A stretch of DNA of 18,674 nucleotides, taken from NCBI GenBank assembly GCA_900544375.1, contig UQUZ01000050.1:1-18674 (forward strand). Direction: 5' to 3'. Positions 12,612 to 18,674 of this stretch are shown piece by piece. Every line of letters starts with the position of its first letter. The first letter of the stretch is position 1. A program made the translations under genes and the position numbers. Under the pieces are notes generated by a model that worked only from the letters and a program-made list of their open reading frames with translations, had not been told where the DNA came from and ran no database searches. Source of the DNA: an uncultured Oscillospiraceae bacterium (GTDB taxonomy: Bacteria > Bacillota > Clostridia > Oscillospirales > Acutalibacteraceae).

Positions 12612-14081
12612 ATGATTTTATATACGGACGGGCATCCTTTTCACTATGAAATGGAAAATCTTTGCCGGGTGTTTTTTCCTGAGGAGCAGATCAAGACGGT
12701 TGCTGCGGATGAACCGGGCGAGCCGCATGTGACAACGGCCCTGCGGGAAACGCTTGGCGGAAGCAAGGTCTCCTGCGAGGTTTTTTTGGAAGGGGAGCGA
12801 TTTTGCGCGGAGGAGCTGATTCCGGCCCAGCAGGCACAGGAGGAGGGGGAGTGCGAGCGGCGCATGGCCGTCGTTTTGTTCGATGTGCTTTCGCGTGCAA
12901 CCGGCTACCGCCCGCAATGGGGCATTCTCACGGGCGTGCGGCCCTCCAAGCTTATGAACCGGCTGACCGGCCAGTATGGAGCGGCGGGCGCGCAGGCGTA
13001 TTTTCAAAACAGGCTTTTGGTTTCGCCGGAGAAAACGGCGCTCGCCTTTGACGTGGCACAGGCGGAGAAACGCATCATGGATACCTCACGTCCAGAGTCG
13101 TTTAGCCTCTATCTTTCCATTCCGTTTTGTCCCACACGGTGCAGCTACTGCTCCTTTGTTTCGCATTCCATCACAGCCTCCAAAGCCCAAAAGCTTTTGC
13201 CGCGCTATGTGGAGCTGTTGTGTGAGGAGCTTGCCATCACGGGCCGGATCGCCTCTGAGCTGGGCCTCCGGCTGGAAACGGTCTATTATGGCGGAGGCAC
13301 GCCCACAACGCTTGCGGCGGAGGATCTCATGCGCCTGCATGCGGCAGTGGAGGAGAATTTTGACCTTTCCACCATGCGGGAATATACGGTGGAGGCCGGG
13401 CGGCCGGATACCGTGACACAAGAGCGGCTGGAAGCGCTCAAACGCATGGGGGTGACACGGATCAGCATCAATCCGCAAACCTTCAATGACGAAGTGCTGC
13501 AAGAGATAGGCCGCAGCCACACGGCGCAGTGTGCGCAGGAGGCTTTTCTGCTTGCGCGGGCGCACGGCTTTTCCAATATCAATATGGACCTCATCGCCGG
13601 GCTTCCAAAGGATACGCCCGCAAGCTTTTGCCAAACGCTTGACAGAACGCTTTCCCTCGATCCGGAGAGCGTAACAGTGCATACCCTTGCGCTCAAGCGT
13701 TCCTCCACGCTCGTCACCAATCAGCAACGAGCGGGGGATGCTTCGCTCACCGGAGATATGCTTGCCAGCGCGCAGGCGGCTCTCACGGCGGCGGGGCATT
13801 TCCCATATTATATGTACCGGCAGAGCAGGTGCCTCGGCAATCTGGAAAATGTCGGCTGGTGCAAAAAGGGGCACGAAGGGCTTTACAATATTTTTATGAT
13901 GGAGGAATGCCATACCGTGCTCGCCGCCGGCGCGGGGGCCGTAACAAAGCTCAAAGCACCGCATGGCGATCGGATCGAACGTATTTTTAATTATAAATAT
14001 CCATATGAATATAATGAACGGTTTGAGCAGCTCATGCAGCGCAAAGAGCGCATAAAGCAATTCTATGCGTCATATAAATAA
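12612..14081 (+). CDS. hemZ: Radical-SAM coproporphyrinogen dehydrogenase HemZ
   Basis: The product is 489 residues, normal for HemZ. It acts in oxygen-independent decarboxylation of coproporphyrinogen III in heme synthesis. The radical-SAM cluster motif CPTRCSYC (C173, C177, C180) follows SLYLSIPF. Before it lies the HemZ-specific GILTGVRPSK (104-113), and after it YYGGGTPTT and the GLPKDT segment. The 170-residue N-terminal extension distinguishes it from HemN/HemW. GAGAGG lies just upstream of ATG. Only 44 nt separate it from the MBL gene and 23 nt from the kinase gene, so one operon is likely. Some HemZ/HemW-like proteins handle heme rather than make it, so the exact reaction is inferred. 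Confidence 0.92.
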   Translation: MILYTDGHPFHYEMENLCRVFFPEEQIKTVAADEPGEPHVTTALRETLGGSKVSCEVFLEGERFCAEELIPAQQAQEEGECERRMAVVLFDVLSRATGYRPQWGILTGVRPSKLMNRLTGQYGAAGAQAYFQNRLLVSPEKTALAFDVAQAEKRIMDTSRPESFSLYLSIPFCPTRCSYCSFVSHSITASKAQKLLPRYVELLCEELAITGRIASELGLRLETVYYGGGTPTTLAAEDLMRLHAAVEENFDLSTMREYTVEAGRPDTVTQERLEALKRMGVTRISINPQTFNDEVLQEIGRSHTAQCAQEAFLLARAHGFSNINMDLIAGLPKDTPASFCQTLDRTLSLDPESVTVHTLALKRSSTLVTNQQRAGDASLTGDMLASAQAALTAAGHFPYYMYRQSRCLGNLENVGWCKKGHEGLYNIFMMEECHTVLAAGAGAVTKLKAPHGDRIERIFNYKYPYEYNERFEQLMQRKERIKQFYASYK

Positions 14082-14104
14082 CCGATTCACGCCGGAGGAA
14101 GCTT

Positions 14105-15034
14105 ATGTCGAGGCTCGATAATTACTATGAATCCATTAACGCCCTTGCAGCCAGGCAGCCGGAGCAGTTTATTCATGCGTCGGAGGAGCGTTATCGCAAT
14201 ATCATCCGCCGGGTGGCGGAGCAGGCCGTGTCGTCGGGTTCGGCTTCCATTATCCTGCTCGCAGGGCCAAGCGCTTCCGGTAAAACCACCACGGCGGGCA
14301 AAATCGCCCAGGCCCTCGTAGAGAGCGGCCATGGGGCCTATACGGTTTCGTTGGATAATTTTTATCTCAATCAGGATCTTTCCCCGCGCCTGCCTGACGG
14401 CACGCCGGATTTTGAAACCGTACATGCGCTCGATATCCCCCTGATTCATGAAACGTTTTGCCGTCTGATGCAGGATGGCCGCTGCGAGCTGCCGTTGTTT
14501 GATTTTCCCTCGGGGCGGCGGCTCATCCAGACAGAGCGGTTAAAGCTGGAAAAGGGGGACGTCGTCATCGTAGAGGGCCTGCACGCCCTGAATCCACTGA
14601 TCTATGAGGCGTTTCCGCCGGAGCATCTGCTTAAGGCTTATGTTAGCGTTTCTTCTCGGATCTATACGGAGAAGGGGAAGATCGTTTTGAATAAGCGCAA
14701 CCTCCGGTTTGTCCGCAGGCTGATCCGGGATAGCCGATTTCGCGCAACCAATGTGTATCAAACTTATCTGCTTTGGCAAAGCGTGCAGCGGGGGGAGGAT
14801 TTGTATCTTTTCCCCTTCCGTGGCAATGCCGATGTGCGGATCAATTCGATCCACTTATATGAACCGTGCGTATTCCGGGAAGAGGCCGTTGGAATGCTGC
14901 GGCAAATTGAGCCGGAGCATCCCTTTTATCGGGATGCAGTGCGCATGATTGCAAGCCTTGAGCGGTTTGAGCCAATTGCGCGCGAACTGGTGCCGGAGGA
15001 ATCCCTGCTGAGGGAATTTATGGGGAATGATTAG
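14105..15034 (+). CDS. Nucleoside kinase (uridine kinase/phosphoribulokinase-like P-loop kinase)
   Basis: The product has 309 residues. Walker A GPSASGKTT (54-62) lies after a 50-residue N-terminal lead. Next come SLDNFYL, typical of uridine kinases, and IVEGLHALNP, the Walker-B-like strand found in Udk/PRK proteins. The basic segment KRNLRFVRRLIRDSRFR matches the lid region. This longer form without a TGS/ThrRS-like N-terminal domain is frequent in Clostridia, and the nucleoside specificity is unknown. GGAGG precedes the ATG. It is the last gene of the GH13-dtd-MBL-hemZ run. No terminator was seen, and a new promoter begins 28 bp later. Confidence 0.88.
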   Translation: MSRLDNYYESINALAARQPEQFIHASEERYRNIIRRVAEQAVSSGSASIILLAGPSASGKTTTAGKIAQALVESGHGAYTVSLDNFYLNQDLSPRLPDGTPDFETVHALDIPLIHETFCRLMQDGRCELPLFDFPSGRRLIQTERLKLEKGDVVIVEGLHALNPLIYEAFPPEHLLKAYVSVSSRIYTEKGKIVLNKRNLRFVRRLIRDSRFRATNVYQTYLLWQSVQRGEDLYLFPFRGNADVRINSIHLYEPCVFREEAVGMLRQIEPEHPFYRDAVRMIASLERFEPIARELVPEESLLREFMGND

Positions 15035-15062
15035 CTTGTTGATCCTATGGAGTTTGAAAAAG

Positions 15063-15091
15063 TTGCTTCCGCATGGAATTGGTAGTATAAT
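15063..15091 (+). promoter_or_regulatory. Sigma-A promoter of the zinc-ribbon gene
   Basis: The -35 TTGCTT (15063-15068), a 17-bp spacer and a perfect -10 TATAAT (15086-15091) are present. Confidence 0.78.
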
Positions 15092-15135
15092 ACAAAGCAA
15101 AAAATTGCTTCCGATGTGTGAAAGGAGTTCTTGCA

Positions 15136-15504
15136 ATGGGACTGTTTGAAAACGCGGTCAATACCGCAAAATCCGCGGCCAAAAACGTTGGCAAAAAGGC
15201 AGAGGAGGTTTTGGATCTCTCTCGGAACAAGCTGAATATTGCCGAGCTGGAAAATAAGCTGAATGACAGTTATGCTGCCCTTGGGATGCTGTATTACAAT
15301 TATTTGGAAAATGGCACGACCGATCCCGGGCGAGAGCAGGAGCTGGTGCATGAGATCGACGAGGCAAATGCCGCAATCAAAGATTTGAAAGAGACGATCA
15401 ACGAGCTGCGTAATCGTGTGACATGCCCCGCTTGCGCTGCGGCAAATGCTCCGGAGGCAGTGTTTTGTTCCCAATGCGGTGCACGCTTGCAGGGGGAAGA
15501 CTAA
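15136..15504 (+). CDS. Small coiled-coil protein with C-terminal zinc ribbon
   Basis: The product has 122 residues. A long charged helix region (about 5-95, e.g. IAELENKLNDSYAALG and LKETINELRN) is predicted to form a coiled coil. It ends in a zinc ribbon CPAC (97-100) and CSQCG (111-115). No signal peptide is visible. Similar 'zinc-ribbon domain' proteins are common and uncharacterised in Clostridia; the role could be an adaptor or oligomer scaffold. AAAGGAG (15121-15127) lies 8 nt before ATG 15136; an in-frame GTG at 15118 overlaps that site and was rejected. Its own strong promoter suggests it is expressed apart from the upstream operon. Confidence 0.8.
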   Translation: MGLFENAVNTAKSAAKNVGKKAEEVLDLSRNKLNIAELENKLNDSYAALGMLYYNYLENGTTDPGREQELVHEIDEANAAIKDLKETINELRNRVTCPACAAANAPEAVFCSQCGARLQGED

Positions 15505-15602
15505 TATGCCTGTATGCGGGGCGTGCCGTTTTGCCAGCGGCCGTATCCGCTGAACTTTCTCTGGCCGGTGTAAGGAGACAGAATTATTTTACAGGATAGG
15601 AA

Positions 15603-17411
15603 GTGTTGCGCTTGCCGACGAATAAAAAGCAGACGATGCTCAACGGCGCGATCACCCTTGTGATTACCACGCTCATCGTCAAGGTCATCGGCGTGCTCTA
15701 TAAAATCCCGCTGACCGCCATGCTTGGCGAGGTGGGCCTCGGATATTTCAGCTCAGCGTATGATGTTTATACCCCCATTGTCTCCATTTCTATGGCGGGC
15801 ATTCCGATCGCGGTGGCGAAGATGGTGTCGCAGGATGTGGCGCTGCATCGCTACCGTAACGCCCGCCAGACCTACCGGGTATCATTTCGCCTGTTTATTA
15901 TCATCGGCGTCGTCGGCACGGCGGTCATGCTGCTGCTGGCGTATCCCTATGCCTTTTGGATCAGCAAATCCCCCAATACGTTTTATAGTATTCTTGCCAT
16001 TTCGCCGGCTGTATTTTTCTGCTGCGCGATGTCTATCTATCGCGGCTATTATGAGGGCCTGAGCAATATGGTGCCCACGGGCGTTTCTCAGGTTATTGAG
16101 GCGCTGGGGAAACTGGTTTTGGGGCTGTTGCTTTCCTATGGCGTCATCCGGGCAGGCAAAGCGCAATTCGCCTCCGGCGGGGTAGTGTTCGGCAAAGCAG
16201 TGCAGAATATGGATGAGGCCATGGCGGAAATATATCCGTATGCCGCGGCGGCAGCCGTTATGGGCGTTACGATCGGCACAATGATCGGCTTTTTCTACCT
16301 GCTTCTCCGGTATAAAGTGAAGGGAGACGGCTTTACCCGCACCGATCTTGTCAATTCCCCGAAACCGCTCAGCGGCCAGGAGATCGCCAAGATGATGATT
16401 GCGCTGGCTATTCCCGTCGTTGCAAGCTCCCTCATCACGAACGTGACGAATATTATCGACGCAGGCATGTTGCGCGCTCGTCTTGCCAGCATTATGAACG
16501 ATCCGGCGGCCGCGGGCATTATGAAGTCGATGTATGCCGAATCTTTGCTCGGTACGGGCACGCCGGATGACAGCGTGACGGATTATCTCTACGGCTGCTA
16601 TTCTGCCGCCATTAATTTTAAAAACCTGGTGCCGATGATCACGATGAATTTCGGAGTGAGTGCACTGCCCGTCCTTTCTGCCGCATGGGCGACGAAGGAT
16701 CATAAAACGAGCCGGGTTACGATTGAATCCGTGCTGCGGCTGACGCTGCTCATCGGCTTGCCCGCCGGCATCGGCATGGCGGTGCTGGCAAAGCCAATTT
16801 TGATGCTGCTCTATGGTAGCCGCCCATACTTGGTGCCTGTTGCCGTGCCAATTATGCAGGCGTATGGCTATTCCACAGCGCTTATGGCGCTCTCTGCGCC
16901 GATTACCAACATGTTGCAGGCGATTGGCCGCACGGATGTGCCGGTGAAATCACTCTTGATCGGCGCCGCGATCAAGATTGTGGGCAACTTTGTGCTGGTT
17001 GGCATCCCCTCAATCAATATCCAGGGCGCGCCGTATGCGTCGATTTTATGCTATGTTGTCGTGGTTGCAATCAACTTGTATTTCCTGCTTCATGTCTCGA
17101 AAGTGCGTATCAATGTAATCTCCGTTTTCTTGAAGCCGGCATTTTGCTCAGTGGTGTGCGGCGTGGCGGCTTTTGCAAGCTATGGCATCCTGAGTACGTT
17201 GCTCGGCAGCATCTGGCCTGCGGGCGGCCTGTTCGGCAAGAGCATGCTCAGCGCAGGCAATATGTCTGTGCTGATTGCGGTTATGATTGCCGTAGCGTTT
17301 TATGTGGTGGCGCTGCTATTCAGCCGCGCGATTTCAAAGGATGACGTTGCCATGCTGCCCAAGGGAGAAAAAATTGCTAAAATACTTGAAAAATACGGCC
17401 TGATGGGGTAA
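15603..17411 (+). CDS. SpoVB/YabM-like polysaccharide flippase (MOP/MVF superfamily)
   Basis: The product is a 602-residue integral membrane protein with about 14 hydrophobic helices. The N-terminal segment (TLIVKVIGVLYKIPLTAMLG, then GYFSSAYDVY) is the oligosaccharide-flippase signature of the SpoVB/MurJ group, which moves lipid-linked sugars across the membrane during wall or spore-cortex synthesis. Several helices align with the group by eye; a soluble loop (about 270-330) is unusual but not clearly inserted. A stop at 15597 in frame forces the start to GTG 15603 or TTG 15606; the nearest Shine-Dalgarno is only GGATAGG. A better TAAGGAG lies at 15571-15577, too far away. Followed by mazG, as in the yabM-yabN order of Bacillus. 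Confidence 0.88.
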   Translation: MLRLPTNKKQTMLNGAITLVITTLIVKVIGVLYKIPLTAMLGEVGLGYFSSAYDVYTPIVSISMAGIPIAVAKMVSQDVALHRYRNARQTYRVSFRLFIIIGVVGTAVMLLLAYPYAFWISKSPNTFYSILAISPAVFFCCAMSIYRGYYEGLSNMVPTGVSQVIEALGKLVLGLLLSYGVIRAGKAQFASGGVVFGKAVQNMDEAMAEIYPYAAAAAVMGVTIGTMIGFFYLLLRYKVKGDGFTRTDLVNSPKPLSGQEIAKMMIALAIPVVASSLITNVTNIIDAGMLRARLASIMNDPAAAGIMKSMYAESLLGTGTPDDSVTDYLYGCYSAAINFKNLVPMITMNFGVSALPVLSAAWATKDHKTSRVTIESVLRLTLLIGLPAGIGMAVLAKPILMLLYGSRPYLVPVAVPIMQAYGYSTALMALSAPITNMLQAIGRTDVPVKSLLIGAAIKIVGNFVLVGIPSINIQGAPYASILCYVVVVAINLYFLLHVSKVRINVISVFLKPAFCSVVCGVAAFASYGILSTLLGSIWPAGGLFGKSMLSAGNMSVLIAVMIAVAFYVVALLFSRAISKDDVAMLPKGEKIAKILEKYGLMG

Positions 17412-17454
17412 TATACTCATGTCGCATTTTTCCTGCATGCGGGGAGGGCTGCAA

Positions 17455-18264
17455 ATGATCGATGGGTTTTCGTTCAAGGATGTTTATGGGATCGGCGATC
17501 TGCTTCAAATTATGCAGTGCCTGCGTTCCGAGGGCGGCTGCCCATGGGATCGGGAGCAGACGCATGAAAGCATCAAAAAAAATTTGATCGAAGAGACCTA
17601 TGAGGTAATTGAGGCGATCAATCAGCAAGATAAGGCTTTGCTCTGCGAGGAGCTGGGTGATGTGCTCATGCAGGTCGTCTTTCATGCCCAGATGGAGGCG
17701 GAGGAGGGTTCCTTCACCTTTGAAAACGTGGCGGACGGCGTGTGCAAAAAGCTTATTGAGCGGCATCCGCATGTGTTCGGCGAGGTCGAGGTAACGGGCT
17801 CCGAGGAGGTTCTGCGCAATTGGGATGATATTAAAAAGCGTTCCAAGGGGCAAACGAGCCAGACGGAAACGATGCTCTCTGTCCCGCGTGAGCTGCCGGC
17901 CCTGATGCGCGCCACGAAAGTGCAAAAAAAGGCGGCGAAAGTCGGCTTTGACTGGCCGGATATTTCCGGCGCGGTGGACAAGCTGTATGAGGAAACCTCT
18001 GAGCTCAGCGGCGCTATTGAAAGCGGCAGTGAGGAAGAGATCGCTGAAGAATTGGGCGATCTGCTCTTCAGCGCGGTCAATGTTTCCCGCTTCGTCGGCT
18101 GCGATGCGGAGGAAGCGCTCACCGCAGCGACGGATAAGTTCATGCGCAGGTTTGCTTGTGTGGAGGAAAAGGCGCGTGAGCGAGGCCTCAAGCTGGAAGA
18201 ACTGTCCTTGAGCGAGCTAGACGCTCTGTGGGATGAGGCGAAGCTTGATTTGCTATCCAAATGA
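17455..18264 (+). CDS. mazG: Nucleoside triphosphate pyrophosphohydrolase
   Basis: The product has 269 residues and two MazG domains. The first holds CPWDREQTHESI and EETYE (46-50) with ELGDVLMQ (66-73). The second holds EETSEL and EELGDLLFS. These ExxE/ExxD sets bind Mg for hydrolysis of NTPs to NMP and pyrophosphate, cleaning the nucleotide pool. The cut between domains (KAAKVGFDWPD) is the family hallmark. Start ATG 17455 has GGGGAGGG 6 nt upstream and gives the usual N-terminus; an in-frame ATG at 17419 would add 12 odd residues. It lies 43 nt after the flippase and is probably co-transcribed with it. Confidence 0.94.
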   Translation: MIDGFSFKDVYGIGDLLQIMQCLRSEGGCPWDREQTHESIKKNLIEETYEVIEAINQQDKALLCEELGDVLMQVVFHAQMEAEEGSFTFENVADGVCKKLIERHPHVFGEVEVTGSEEVLRNWDDIKKRSKGQTSQTETMLSVPRELPALMRATKVQKKAAKVGFDWPDISGAVDKLYEETSELSGAIESGSEEEIAEELGDLLFSAVNVSRFVGCDAEEALTAATDKFMRRFACVEEKARERGLKLEELSLSELDALWDEAKLDLLSK

Positions 18265-18281
18265 AATAATTGCTATTTCAT
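18261..18281 (+). other. Hairpin and direct repeat between mazG and hup
   Basis: An 8-bp stem ATGAAATA/TATTTCAT (18261-18268/18274-18281) has a 5-nt loop and no T-run. TTGCTAT occurs at 18250-18256 and 18270-18276. The second, with TATTTC at 18293-18298 at 17 bp, is a weak promoter candidate for hup. Confidence 0.4.
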
Positions 18282-18320
18282 GGATTAATAAATATTTCTT
18301 GAAAGTGGAGGAAATCAGTA

Positions 18321-18599
18321 ATGAATAAGACAGAGCTTGTAAACGCAGTCGCCGAAAAGGCGGATTTTTCCAAAAAGGATGCCGATAAGGCCGTAGCGGC
18401 AGTGTTGGACAGCATTACCGATGCGCTTGCTCAGGGCGATAAGGTTCAGATTGTTGGCTTTGGCACATTTGAGGTTCGTGCACGCGCTGAGAAGCAGGGT
18501 CGTAACCCCAAAACGGGCGAAGCGATGATCGTTCCCGCTTCCAATCTGCCGGCGTTCAAGGCAGGTAAGGCGCTCAAGGAAGCTGTTGCAAAGAAATAA
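18321..18599 (+). CDS. hup: HU-family DNA-binding protein
   Basis: The product has 92 residues, standard for HU. The N-terminal helices (MNKTELVNAVAEKADFSKKDA) are followed by the beta-arm signature GRNPKTGEAMIVPASNLPAFKAGKALKE (about 60-86), the DNA-minor-groove arm. It forms a homodimer that bends and compacts DNA. GGAGG (18306-18310) lies 10 nt before ATG. Its place after mazG matches the order in many Clostridia, where an RqcP/YabO-like gene usually comes next; the window ends before one can be confirmed. Confidence 0.96.
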   Translation: MNKTELVNAVAEKADFSKKDADKAVAAVLDSITDALAQGDKVQIVGFGTFEVRARAEKQGRNPKTGEAMIVPASNLPAFKAGKALKEAVAKK

Positions 18600-18674
18600 A
18601 ATTTGCAAAAGCATAAGGGCTGCGGAGAGGTTGCTGTGCATTTGCCTGCCGGTGTGGCGGGTCGCAGGGCGATT
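18600..18674 (+). other. Right edge, no supportable gene
   Basis: These are 75 bases after hup. No complete gene is visible. A GTG at 18637 with GGAGAGG a few bases before it could open a frame that leaves the window, but nothing in 13 codons supports an identity. Confidence 0.3.

Overview
The window looks like chromosomal DNA of a low-to-mid GC Gram-positive bacterium of the class Clostridia, probably a gut-type member of the Eubacteriales/Oscillospirales. This rests on AGGAGG-type ribosome binding sites and TTGACA/TATAAT promoters throughout. It also rests on a SpoVB-like flippase - MazG - HU gene order, which resembles the yabM-yabN region of Bacillus and Clostridia, and a dtd - metallo-beta-lactamase - hemZ run typical of Clostridia. 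No gene here fixes the species.

Layout. (1) 59-698: a stable-RNA unit with its own promoter: tRNA-Lys(CTT), tRNA-Glu(CTC), 5S rRNA, tRNA-Asn(GTT), terminator. No 16S or 23S is present. (2) About 700-3700: an AT-richer accessory patch. It starts with an exact 26-bp duplicate of the tRNA-Asn 3' end and carries a HIT protein, a cysteine-rich DUF3795 protein and a membrane-anchored metallophosphoesterase. Between them lie relics: a stopped reading frame, a broken XRE regulator start and a reverse-strand tail. At its right edge is a methyltransferase cut off after motif II. I read this as the remains of an integrated mobile element. (3) 3761-6339: a YgjP/DUF45 metallopeptidase and, divergently, a serine beta-lactamase-fold hydrolase with an extra C-terminal domain. 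(4) 6397-8803, minus strand: a promoter, a membrane-anchored protein, a TetR regulator, then two TetR-type palindromes in front of a secreted protein built of ten 11-residue repeats, closed by a strong hairpin. This is the least familiar part of the window and the best candidate for something undescribed. (5) 8998-15034, plus strand: HAD-IIA phosphatase; GH13 enzyme; then dtd, an MBL-fold hydrolase, hemZ and a uridine-kinase-like nucleoside kinase with short gaps. (6) 15063-18599: a small coiled-coil/zinc-ribbon protein with its own promoter, the SpoVB-like flippase, MazG and HU.

How the parts work together. Regions 5 and 6 are mostly housekeeping: translation quality control (dtd), heme precursor synthesis (hemZ), nucleotide salvage and clean-up (kinase, MazG), envelope lipid-linked transport (flippase) and nucleoid structure (HU). 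The minus-strand block in region 4 looks like a self-contained regulated envelope module, in which an unknown ligand relieves TetR repression of the repeat protein. Function assignments come from reading motifs by eye; no database search was possible.
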